A stretch of DNA of 64,000 nucleotides from positions 13,708,001 to 13,772,000 of the forward strand of contig JAKCOZ010000014.1 of the NCBI GenBank assembly GCA_022605955.1. The letters run 5' to 3'. Under the pieces are notes generated by a model. It was not told the origin of the DNA, searched no databases, and was given only the letters and a program-made list of their open reading frames with translations. Below, one piece after another: positions 48,887-60,100 of this stretch (positions are counted from its first letter, which is position 1; every line of letters begins with the position of its first letter). Position numbers and translations under genes: made by a program. The DNA comes from Rallus limicola. Taxonomy: Eukaryota; Chordata; Aves; Gruiformes; Rallidae.

Positions 48887-49605
48887 CTATTCGCAGTTCC
48901 CTAGTCTAGAGGTCTAGGGAGGTTACATGCAGGTAGGAGAGAGAAAGGAGATGTTTAGGTGTTGTTATGGAGATGAAGCCAGAATACAGGCTTGGTGGGC
49001 TGTTTGCTCTGGAAAGTTCTTACTTTCTTCATAAGGGCTTGAAGGTTTTAGACTGAGCTAGCCAGAGACCTGGTGTTTTCCAAGGACCGAGAAGGAGAAA
49101 GTTCCCTCCTCCTCTTACTGTCTTCAGTGTGCTGAATGTCTGTCTGCATCATTTTTCCCATTTCCCTTTGGGAGCCGCAGATCCTGTAGAGGAAAACGAT
49201 GCATTTAAAGTAAAATGCAACTTATGTGAAGACTAGTTTGTAATACAGCATATTTATATAGGGGTAATTAATGTATTCTATAATTAACAGCAAACATTAT
49301 TCTCTCTGCATAATAAATATTTTAGAATAGGGATTGTATTTCTGTAGTACCAAATATTTGATTTTTCAGAAGGATAAAACCCTATGCAAAGGTTTGAAGC
49401 AGGCTTCAAAAATAAGATTAATACACTCTGCTCTACATAAACATTCAGATCTCATCAGTGATAACTGATTTGAAGGTGTTACATGTTGGGGTTTATTTTT
49501 AATTTCTTCACTCAGGTAACACTGGTTTTGGTGTTAACAAAAAAAAGCAAAAATTGAAATATTCCAATTAAGATATCTATTGTTTATTTTCTTACTTGTC
49601 CACAT

Positions 49606-49635
49606 AATAAAAACTATATGAATAAAAACTATATG
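49606..49635. repeat. Perfect 2 x 15-bp tandem duplication
   Basis: AATAAAAACTATATG occurs twice head to tail (49606-49620 and 49621-49635). The Tyr/Ser-rich repeat in the minus-strand frame is a by-product. Confidence 0.88.
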
Positions 49636-50339
49636 AACAAAAAATAAGACAGAAAAGGAGACACCCTCTCCTCCCAAACATAGAGCAATGTACTGCAGCA
49701 CACACAAGGTTTCTTGTGGTAACTTTAACGAGGTTCATTAGGTTTCTGATTTGTCCTGAGGTTGAGGTTATGACCAAACCTGACTCTTCAGTGTTCCTAT
49801 GGACCAGCACTGCTCAGTTTTCCCATCTAATTATCCATTTTTTTGTGTCCAACCCATTCTTGTGTCAGCTCAGCTCCTGAGAGCCCCTGAGCTACCTGGA
49901 GTATGATGCCTTGCCCTTCCGGTCTCACCTGCCTGTACAGAGGCTTTTCCTAAGCGGGATTGAGGCAGTGGAGCCTTGCCCAGGACCTCCACTGGCCATC
50001 CCACCATGTTTGTAACATAGGAAGTCAAGAGTCAAACTAATCAACCTTCTCAGAGGTTAGACCTGGACATTAGTGGGTGCTGAGCCCAAGAACACCAACC
50101 AGAACATCTAAATGTGGGGAGCCCCACTGTTTGAAACTGGATGTATTCGGATGGGTGCCAGGAGTTCGGTGTTTTGCAGGGCTGCACTTCCTCAATCCCA
50201 AAGCACTGGCTGTCTTGTGGAGCCTTTGCCTTTGTGCTGGCTTTGGAATTCGAATTGCTTATTGATTTATAGGGACATTGCAAATCCAGATTAAAAACAT
50301 ACCAAGTGTCACTTCCTATTATCTTGTAATTTGCTGGCA

Positions 50340-50730
50340 CTAATGGCAGGCAAAGGTATTTGTTACCATGTTAGAGCTCCTGAATATTATAAATTCTGCT
50401 AATCTGTTTTAGCCCATGGGTAGTTCATGGGAAAAGGACAAGAAATGTTCCAATAACTCTCTTTTCTCTTTTGTAAAGCATGTTGAGAACCTGGTTCTGG
50501 ACTTGAAAGCAATTAGTTTTGAGGCTGTTAAGAATAAATTGCTGATACCCTAGAATCCTCTTAATTGCTGTCCTGATCAATGATATGCCTGCTTAATTGG
50601 GATGATTGGCAGGTACCTAATCCTATGCAATGCATTTCAATTACTCTAAACAATATATTAATGGCCTACCTGTGTTTAAATGGCACATCTCCTGTTGTCT
50701 TCTGCCAGTGCAAGCTTTTCGTAAGAGCTA
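50340..50730. promoter_or_regulatory. Candidate conserved enhancer-like block
   Basis: A long repeat-free block dense in homeodomain-type words: GCAATTAGTTTTG, CTTAATTGC, TGATCAATGATATG, GCTTAATTGG, TGATTGGCAG at 50603-50612 (close to a PBX-MEIS site), TAATCC at 50618-50623 (OTX-type), CAATGCATTTCAATTAC, and ATATTAATGG. In my judgement it is the most enhancer-like stretch in the window. Target gene unknown. Confidence 0.38.
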
Positions 50731-51139
50731 TAAAGAGAGAGAATAAAGCTCGAAAGGAGACATGTCCTACTTACGCAGCCCCCTGCCTTCTTCCTGTTGT
50801 TCTCCAGCTTCTACATCAACTTTATCCCAAATATTTAATACAAAATTATTGCATGGGCACTTAAAGTCAATTCACGAACTACAGCAGAGTATTTACCAGC
50901 ACTATGTGTTCCCCTGGTCTCTGCTATCTGGAAGAATTACTTAATTGGCTGGTTTCTGTTTGCATTGGGTTCCTTGCGCTAACTGGAGTGTGCCATTATA
51001 TGTAGCCTATTCCTGTGGTAGCTTTGCACTTTGCTTTCTAATGGTATTACAATATGCAATTGGACAAGCTTGTGGTCTTACTTTTAGAAAAGTATAGTAA
51101 TACATTAGTGGTCTCCTGTTATTAGGAGGGCTTGTTTTA

Positions 51140-51260
51140 AAAATGTCAGTGTTTTAATGATGAAGGATGTCTAAAAAAGAAAAATCATTTCATTTTAATT
51201 AGCTCTAATTAGAAGATTAATAGATTTTTAAGGACAGAATAAGTCACTGTGATCTTTAGG
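51140..51260. promoter_or_regulatory. TAATTA-cluster, candidate regulatory element
   Basis: TTAATTAGCTCTAATTAGAAG followed by ATTAATAG packs three homeodomain core sites into about 35 bp (51195-51232). Tandem TAATTAG words like this are typical binding sites of paired-type and NK/HOX homeodomain proteins. Confidence 0.3.
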
Positions 51261-54200
51261 GCTATCTCCACAGGATGTAGTCACATAAAAAAAAACAGAT
51301 CCAGCCTGTGATGGCACATAGTGTGCATACAGCAGATACCTACTTCTTACTGGCCCTTTAGACCCAGTCTTCTGTCAAAAAGGAGGATGTGATTCTCCTC
51401 TCTAAGACAGACCAGTTTAAATCAGCCACGTTCTAAAGACACCTAGGCTGGAAAGGTCCGTAGTCTAAAAAGGGAATCAAGTATGACTAAGTCAGTATGG
51501 TGGACACCAAAATATAGATTAGATGAATCCTGATGTCTCTCATATATCCCACAAAATAATGAAATAAAGAATCCTTCAACTGTCACTACTTTAGCTTCAA
51601 GGTGTTTGAATTTTAAAATTGTTTTTGCCCTTCAACATCCCCATGCTGCAGTTCTGTCCGTTCTTCTCTATTAGGAGGCAGATCTATGGCTGTTTGCCTT
51701 CTTACTCACCAGAGAAAGAAAGGGAGCTGTTTTCCATACAAATGCATATTGATTGGGAGCACTTTCAAACATTTTTGTTGGTTTTTTCAGTAGGAAGGCT
51801 GATTCCTCTCTCTGGCTGGGGTCATTCAAACCCCACTGTCCTGCACTTGAGAAGACTGCCCTAACTCCAAGGCTCTTGTAAAAAAAGGTCACTGTGCAAC
51901 TCGTATTTGAAAATTCACCCCTGCTTTCCTTGTTCTCTCTTGTTACAAATCCTGAACACCGCAGTAGTTGGGTTTCAGTGAGCGGAAAGGTGCCGCTTCC
52001 TCTGCCCTCCATCCATCTCAGCAAGGGAGCCTGTCTCTGGCTCTCCCAATCCTTACATGCTCACAGGAAGGACAGTGTTAGTATTACATCCTTCTTGTTA
52101 GTGTTGCTCAATTGCTTGTACAGTTGGTCAGAAGTATGTTCAGTATACGGATTTTTTGGCCTGCCTCTTTGCAGTGTGTATCTCTTCCCATAAACAGGGA
52201 TCCTGTACATAAATCTGTTTTTTCAATTCAACTTGGCTGAAGGAAGGGATGTCAGGCTTAGATTTTGCAGATCTCAATAGGGAAGTCCTCAAGTCTTCCC
52301 ATTTCTCGGTGCATCCTTTGTCTAATGTTCCATCATGATTCTGGATAAACTTGTAGATAATTTATCTGAGCCATGCTTCCAGGTTTTGTTTACCTAACTC
52401 TCTCTGTACTGTATGGCCCTGAATTTGGCATTGGCCATTTTTGCTTCGTTAAATTCTGCTTTTAGAAATTTTTATCAACCTCTGTAAGTAACTACTCATA
52501 TGCTATGTAAGTACACAAAGCTATGATCAGGTGACTACTTAGCTTTTCTTTGATAAATAATAGAGCACATCCCTTTGATCTTCAGCTGTATAGCATCAGA
52601 TAATAACGCTGATATATATTCTTAATAAATAGAATTTTTAAAATTTGTGGATAGAAGCAAAATAGGTCGATCCTTTATTAGAGCTGTTAATTCCATGCAT
52701 TTATTTCATGCAAATTTGTTTCTGTTTATCCTCTTACTAGTGCATTTCTTGAGACATGTTGCAGTGTGACAAACAGGCAGATGAATTGTTTTCACAGCAC
52801 TTACTTACATACGTGTAAAACAGACTCTTTGGTGGCATGTGTTAAAGCTCTGGAGAATTGTAAAGTCGGACGTTAAGATTTCTACCATCGCTACACAGCT
52901 TTGCAGCCTTCAGTCTTATTGTTGTCTTTATATGTATAATCACTACCCCAGGGACAACCTTCCTTCCAAGTAACAGTGTGTAGTTGCTGAATCTGTATTT
53001 TTAAAGAAATCTTTCTTTTCCTGACAGTTACTCCAGAGAGCAAAGAGAAAAGGACAAGTGTTTTCTCAGATGTTGGTTTGGTGACAAGGGCAGGAGACTC
53101 AGTAGGTTGGAGTATTAATGTGCTTTTTTAGGGGAACAGAGGAGGAAAGGGAATAGGGACATGTAAGAGGAGTCAAAAATACAGAGGAAAATTGTGTAGA
53201 TGTGTAGAGGATAGGACAAAAAGAACTGGGATGAAGATGAGTTTGCAGTGACACCTGCAGTGAAGTATGTGGTGGGAGCCTACGATGGCTTCCTAGGGGG
53301 GGATGCATCAGGGCACACAATCCCCTGGGTATTTCCCTGTAGGAATACCATTAGGTTGTGTGGGCTGGGTACGTAAAAGAAATGTAAACCACCAGAATTG
53401 AAATTTATGTGCAGTTGAAGATGGTCCTAATAAGAAAGAAAAGTGAAGGTGTATGGGGAGACAAATGGGGGCCTGTGGACTCCCTGTGTGCGTGTGAGGA
53501 TGTGGCCTGTCTACCTAATGCACAAGGGAGGGCAATCTTCAGCTATGCCTTTCGATATATCACCCTCTGAGGAATAGGACGGCACTTCAAGTAGACTTTT
53601 GATGGCTTGTCTTCATGAATAATGCTAATTTCATCATAATACAAAAAGTTTAAAACTTTAGCTTTTGTACAGTATGAAATGAATGAACAGTGCATCAGAA
53701 ACATCTGTCAGGTTATAGAATAAAGGCTTAATTAGCATTTTTGTGTGGTGTGGAATAATTCATGCTGGGATATCAAAATTTGTCTTCTCAAATGCATGGG
53801 AAAAAAACATTTTCTGGTCTTTCTTGTTGCTCTCAATAGACTGGTTGAGGCTGGGGGGGGGGGAGGGGGAAAACAGAGTTGCGCCACATTAGCACCAATG
53901 AAAATCTACAGGGTGCAATGCAGTAGTATGAACATCTTCAAAGGGCCTTACAAATCTGAATTAATACATTGATGTTGCACAGGGATTCTGTGTCCAGGAT
54001 AATGCTGCAATCGTATCAAGAGTTCAAGGGTATGATTTTCAAAACCACTTCAATGACTTTGTAGCACAAATTTCAATTCAGTGGCACTTACGGTTCTGTT
54101 GCATAAATGCTGTGTTGAGTTACAGTGTCTGTTAGTACTAAAATAAAGATAGCAGCAAAAAGGGAAAAGGTGAGAAAAGACCTCTGTGAATGATCTCAGT

Positions 54201-54649
54201 TCTGGAAAATCTGTCTTGCTATCACATTGCAAGCTCACATGTGTTTTAATTATTACAGCGTTGAGTGTATGGCTGTAGAGAAAGTAGCTGTCTAGCAAAT
54301 GAAGTATATTGCCAAAGACAATAGTTGGAAGGAACAGCTATCAGTAGGAGGAGGATCTTGAGCAGTTCAGAACAGAAGTCAGGGTAGGTATTTATTCTCA
54401 TAGTCTGTTTTTAGCTCTTTCAGGCATCTCATTTAGATGCTCTGACTCAATACACCAGAGCTGCCTGCCTGCCTCTTTTCATTGACTAGGCAGGGAACTC
54501 AGGTCCTTCAGGTTCACCTGTTGAATCATTCCTAAGCTAGGTCCCTAACATGCGTGTTCATATATGGAATAAAACCTGTCTGGGTGTATATTTTTATCAG
54601 TGAAGCTGTGTTACAAAATTGGAACAAATAGCTGGAAATCCCTAAAGGG
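51261..54649. other. Gene-free stretch
   Basis: No gene or mobile element is recognised. It contains ATGCAAAT near 52709 and a G-rich run near 53851. Open frames reach 117 codons (51671-52024, minus) without known motifs. Donor-like sites near 52486 and 52509 have no sensible exon upstream. Confidence 0.5.
53851..53869. repeat. G-rich run
   Basis: An uninterrupted run of about eleven G, then A, then five G. Prone to length variation and sequencing error. Confidence 0.85.
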
Positions 54650-54651
54650 AC

Positions 54652-54700
54652 GGATACTTAAAAAAGGAAGGTAAAGGTTGGATACTTAAAAAAAAAGGAC
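54652..54700. repeat. 28-bp imperfect tandem duplication
   Basis: GGATACTTAAAAAAGGAAGG at 54652 recurs as GGATACTTAAAAAAAAAGGA at 54680. The A-run differs in length between the copies. Confidence 0.75.
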
Positions 54701-54949
54701 TCTTCCAGAAACTGTTTATAAAGGAATCTCTGACTGAAATCCTATGGGCTTGTGTCATGCAAGTAGTCATATTAGAAGAACAAAATTGTCCCTTTGGCTG
54801 TAAAATGAATATGAAAATAAGCAGCCTTCAAGTCTTACGTTCCTTGGACAGTGCATCCTGTGCTATAGGATCTAAGGAGCAGAATGCAGCATATTTGTGC
54901 ATATTCTCCATTGTGGCAGAGAAGTTTAAGAAAATATAAATAATCAAGA

Positions 54950-55345
54950 ATTTATTAACCCCTTGGTCTCAGTTTTATTCTCCCTCCCCTTTATATACTG
55001 TAGACACCGAACATTTTAATTGACTCAATTATAAGTATGATGGGATGAGTTAATAGGATTTATATGCTTTGTATATACTTCATAAATTCCAAAGCACTAT
55101 AATGCATTGCAGTTATAGATAAATTATATGAAGAAGCTGGTGAATTGAATAATAGAAAGAATAATAGGAAAACAGTAATTGAAAAACCTATAAACTCCAT
55201 TAATGCATGCCCTTCCTTTATTAATTTGTAAAAATAATGCAGTGGATAAATCAGTCAAAGATATTATGACAATAGGTGACTTAAAATGTCCTCTTCTAAT
55301 GAGCTTTCTTGCAATTTTATTCTAATTCCACACACTGAGTGAATT
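54950..55345. promoter_or_regulatory. Candidate conserved enhancer-like block
   Basis: Very AT-rich and free of repeats. It includes TTAATTGACTCAATTATAAG near 55017, GAGTTAATAGGATTTATATG, CATTAATGCATGC near 55198, TTTATTAATTTG near 55216 and AATAATGCAG. Every frame is closed at short intervals. Dense ATTA/TAAT cores are consistent with a homeodomain-bound element; this is inference from composition. Confidence 0.33.
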
Positions 55346-55539
55346 AAGGATGGAGTCAGGCAGATACCGTTCTGTGTTAGGCTGGGCTGATGGTGACTGG
55401 AGCTGTATTAGCGTAATTGGGAACGGAATGTGGCCCTGAGCTCTCGCAGAAGGAGAGGGGCTAGAGGCTCTCCCCAGGTTTGCCCATAGTTTTACAATTT
55501 GAGACTTGTGCAGAATGAAACCCTGAACCCAAGCGCCTC

Positions 55540-55815
55540 TGTATCAGCGGCTGCATACATAATGCATGAGCTATTAGGCGTTATGAAGAGTGCTCTGCTT
55601 GTTGGGTAGCTGCACAATAACATGGCTAACAGATGTTGTGCTTCTAAAGCAGTTGAACTCCTGAGTGTGCTTTTATCTTCTGATCTGCAGCGTACTGTGG
55701 CTCCCTCACTAGGGCGTACACAAGGCAGACAGATTAGCGTTAATTAGAGAGAGGCTTTGCTCATTTTTCATTGCCAGTTTCAATTTTGGGGAAAGTAAAT
55801 GTTTCTCTCCTTTAC
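55540..55815. promoter_or_regulatory. Candidate conserved enhancer-like block
   Basis: It contains GCATACATAATGCATGAGC near 55552, GCACAATAACATGG near 55612 (SOX-like ACAATAA), and GCGTTAATTAGAGAG near 55737. It is non-coding in all frames and carries no repeat. Confidence 0.3.
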
Positions 55816-56084
55816 AGTTTCGAATAAGGGCATTTTAGTATATGTATGTGGGGGGCAGGATTAGGCATTAATCAGTGACACTTAAGCTTAAATCGACCCG
55901 TTGCAGGTCTGGAAGTCAAGTATTGAAGTCCCAAAGCAGACAGCGACTGGCGGAGAGGCTGGGGAGGGCAGGGCCAGGCTTGGTGCCCGCTACAGGACAG
56001 GGATGCTATGAGGAAAGCCAGAGGAGCCAAGGAGCCGTGCTATTTTGTGTCATGGGTTCCTGAGGAGAAGCATTAGCCAAATAT

Positions 56085-56290
56085 TCCTTCCAGGACATTA
56101 CTGAGCTTTATTAAAGCATTTTGCATTGCAGTTTGTAATGAGAAACGAAAGGGAGCTCTTTCCACCTTCTGACCCTCCTCCCTCAAGCACCAATGCAAAG
56201 GAGGATTTATTGCTTCATTAGCAGCGTGATCACGCTCCACAATGAGTATTAAAGCATTGGCTTACTGGGTTATTTAGGGAATGACTCTTC
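56085..56290. promoter_or_regulatory. Structured candidate regulatory element
   Basis: Three kinds of internal symmetry lie in about 200 bp. TATTAAAGCATT is repeated directly at 56109-56120 and 56247-56258. TTTGCATTG at 56120-56128 has its inverted copy CAATGCAAA at 56191-56199. GCGTGATCACGC at 56224-56235 is a perfect 12-bp palindrome with two rare CpGs. It is non-coding. It could be an enhancer or structured RNA; no known element is recognised. Confidence 0.35.
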
Positions 56291-56734
56291 CTCCAGCTAT
56301 CCCCCCACCTCCTACTGCCACCGCACCCCTACTTTATTTTGTATGCTTTTGCCATTTACCCATCACAATCAAAGTATCACTGTTTCCCTTTCTGTAGTGA
56401 TAGGACACTGGCAACAGAACAAATATTTTTAGGCTGACAGTATGTTACAAAATTGTAATGTGGGCAGGGTAAATTGAAATCAAAGCAGAACCAAATTCCA
56501 CTCATTCTTCAGATTCCCAGGCAGACTGAGACATCTTTTGCAGTTCATTGATCTTTCAACGTGGGCTTTGAGATCATTCCCAGACAAGGGGAGTAAGTTC
56601 CCAGATGGTGAAGGCTATGCTCTCTGTACCAGTTGTACTTCTTCGTTGTTTCTTTCTCCCTGTGACTCTTTATTTCCTACTGTGAGACTTTGGTAGGGCC
56701 TCTGCAGTGCCTGTGTTTACTTCCCTCCCTTCTT

Positions 56735-57180
56735 AATTACCCCTATATAATGGTATTTTATTGAGTGTCATAGATACTTTATCTAACGTCTTCCTGAATA
56801 TATCTGGGATAGAAAAGCACTTTTTGCTTTTGCAAAGCAGCGATTGTGGTAGGCTTGTGAGAGGTGCTTTCTTCTATCATTAATTTCAATTAGGTCCTGT
56901 TAGATTTCTGCAGCAGCTGTCCAGCGGGGAGGCTCTGTAGGCCACCATGCCTTGGCGCTTCAAATTGTGGTTATGTTTAGAAAAGTGAATTCTCATGCAG
57001 CCTGTCTACTGCCCGTGTGCTGTGAGTCATATTTGCTTACTTTACTGACACAAACACATTTTTATTACTGCTACCATCGCAGTGCCAATATACCTCCAAG
57101 CTGTAGGGTGACCTGTAATCTGCTCCGACTCGTGTAGCCTCAACAACATTGTCAGCAATGCTTTAATTGTAGATGATATT
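56735..57180. promoter_or_regulatory. Candidate conserved enhancer-like block
   Basis: Repeat-free sequence with TATAATGGTATTTTATTGAG, ATCATTAATTTCAATTAGG near 56876, GCAGCAGCTG near 56910 and TTTAATTGTAGATG near 57162. Open frames are short. The enhancer-like reading rests on motif density only. Confidence 0.27.
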
Positions 57181-60100
57181 TTGGCCCTGATGCTTGGAAC
57201 GGACTCAGCTTGGCCTCAATCCACAAAAAAAATTTGTGACTGGTTGGTTTTTTTTGTCTTGATATGTAAGGAGGCAATTCACTACTTGGTACTTGTTGGT
57301 TTTGTCAAGAGTGAACAGCCTTTGATGCTACCAGAGTAGCAGTCAGAGAAGCTGGAGTTCAAGACACTTCTTTGGTGAACCTCAGGGGTGTTCAGCGGAT
57401 GCATATGCTCACTCACTGAAATGTCCTCAGAGGCGACATCCTTGTTGGACTTGCTGTGTTTGTATGAGCTGAATACTCTCAGCTGCCTACCTGTTTCCCT
57501 GTATTTTTCTCTTGGATTTGTAAGACTCTTCTACACACAGAATTTTACTATCAAAAGGTATGATGCTTGTTTTGGCTCTGCAGTTGATACTTGTTTTGGC
57601 TCTGCGCTAATGAATGGAATTATTTTTAGTGTTAAGCCAGCCTAATTTGACAGTGCTATTGCAGTTTAACAAATTATCGCTTCAATTTGCCATTTCTACC
57701 GTCTCTTGGGGGAGGGGTTGTTCTGAAGGGTAGTACTGTTAGCAGTGCCAGCGGGCACTACTATCATCAGCCGCCACGGTTCCTGACTCCTTGCAATTTT
57801 GAAATGGTGCAAGCATCAGCACTGGCACACTTCTCATGGCAGGGGAACACCTGCATTATGAGCCCTTATGCCAGGATGCATTCTCGCTGTGGAAGAAGGA
57901 ATAACCAGGGCACTGCAGGACTTTCTTGGGGATGAAGATGGCTACCATGGCTACCTCTCCCTTTGCTTTTAGGACATCTTTTGTGCACCTATATCTCTTT
58001 ACTAAGAGCTAAGTTGTGCTAAAGACCGTTTGCTGGCCCTGAAGCCAGGAGATGCGGCGGGATGTGCATGCACACTGCTAAACTCTCTTGCCCTGTAAAA
58101 CTTGGTGACTTGATTCAAACATCCTATGGGGAATATGAAGTCAGGGACTAAGGGAACACCCACAATGGACAATGCCAAGCAAATTCTTGACCCCATGACC
58201 AGGCCTTGTTTTTTTAGCAGGCTTGTAGGGCAACTAACTTGTTTCTCTCTAGTAGGGTCAGTCTGCTGCTTTATCTGTGTCGGGGGGCAGATAAAATCAG
58301 GGCCCTGGCAAAATAGTTGTCCTCAGGTTACATTTGTCCACCTACTTCTCAATTCTTTAAGTATAAAATTGGTAGTTTTGGGGCTGTGGTAGTTGGCTAT
58401 GGGACAGCAGATGAGCTTGGCCTGGGCTGAGTGCTAGGAAGAGCTGCGGGAGCCTGTGGGATGCACATTACCAAACCACATATGATTATCTTGCCATCAT
58501 AATTTTTGTTGTTTCTGTGGTTGAGAACACTTGGCTTTGATTTGGCTAGGCCCCGAGCACAAGCCTATCATTAATAATCAGGAAACTCTTTTTTGCGCTT
58601 AGTTAAAAGGAAATTTCTCCAGTATTTACCACACAACCACATCCTTTACCATCAGTTTTGTTTTCTGGCAGTCTAAAACATTGAGAAGTGAATAGCTCTG
58701 AGCTCAGGCACTGAACAGGATAAATACCCCAATTTTAGTGGCAATGTGTGGCATGGATACTCTTCAGTAATATTTAGCTAAAGACATACTAGATCAGAGC
58801 TTAGAATAACTTTAACATAAAGGTTGCTGGCAAATTTTGGCAAACCAGAAAGTGAGTGCCTACTGCAGGAGTGAACACAAATCAGTATCAACACATCATC
58901 AGTCACATGTTTACTTTGTTCTTTCCCCCCACCCTGTAACCTTGTTTCATGGATTTTCAGTTGCTGACTTTTTTTTTCTCAGCGTGAATGATATGTCAGG
59001 ATTAAGGCATTAACTCTTAAGACAAGGCTTTCCAGTTTCTACGTTACCTCACTTGATGATGACTATACATAAAGTTTTGTGTTACAGCTCTTCATTTTGC
59101 AGAGTCTTCTAACTTGATCCTCTTACAGAAGAGGGTTTTCCAGGGGGTTACAGCTGCATCCAGCTCTGCTTTAGTTTCTGCCTTTAACAAACATTTGAAA
59201 ATTAAGTTATGAATCATACAGGGAAAACCAGTTGTTAAAGGCAATCCAATCATATCCTTGCAACACATCCTCCCAAACACTAGTTCATTTTGTAGTTGGC
59301 TAATTAATGTTAAGGTTGAAAAATATTTTAAAGTGTTTTAGGATGCTAATCTGTTAGCATGTGATAGACTTTGTCTGGCCTTTGATGAATTATAATTTCA
59401 GATACATAAATTTCTTTTCATTGGCACTTTATGGTAAGGATCACGATTGCTTTACATTTTCAGGTCAGAACAGCTGAGATACTTCTCACTGGCTAAAGAA
59501 GGACTCAGGGAGCACTCACATTGTCTTTTAATGCTTTGTCGGGTTTCACATTGGCCAGAGCCCAATGGCAAACCTCCATTTGATGTAAGGTGAACCTCAG
59601 CTGTTCCATAGCTGTTGGGATTTGTCTGCACAGCCCAGTGTCACTCCTTCAATATCTTCCTTATGCCCAGGTGAGAAGGCGACAGAATGATCAACAATAT
59701 GTCCAAGTAAGAGCCTCTTTGGGCAATATAAAACTTTATTCTTCCCAAGAGCTGTGATAGGAAGGGCAAGAAATGGGACCTCTGTCCTCAGTGAAGGAAT
59801 TTGCTTTTCCTTCCCAAGCATTCAGCAAGAAGTCTGTCTCAGGATTTACCACTCAGCACTCACATTAGCTCCACTGCAGAATACTATCCCTGATTCCCCA
59901 GAAAGAAAACTATATAATCAGTTCTGTGTTTTTTCATTCATATGAAGCTGCTCTTTTTTCCTTGTAAAGTCAAGCAAACTGTAATCCAGTAATGTATTTG
60001 TAGAAACATAAACTTATGTTTTTCTTTCTTTCTTCTCAGTAGCCTAAAGAATGTGGATTTTTTTTTTAAATGTAGAAACAATCCACAGTAATCAGCTGGT

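Noticed and set aside
50766..50804. Minus-strand micro-exon with donor GCTGC|GTAAGTAGG and Lys/Asn/Arg-rich reading
   Set aside because: The acceptor side lacks a pyrimidine tract, and the piece lies against a candidate enhancer block.
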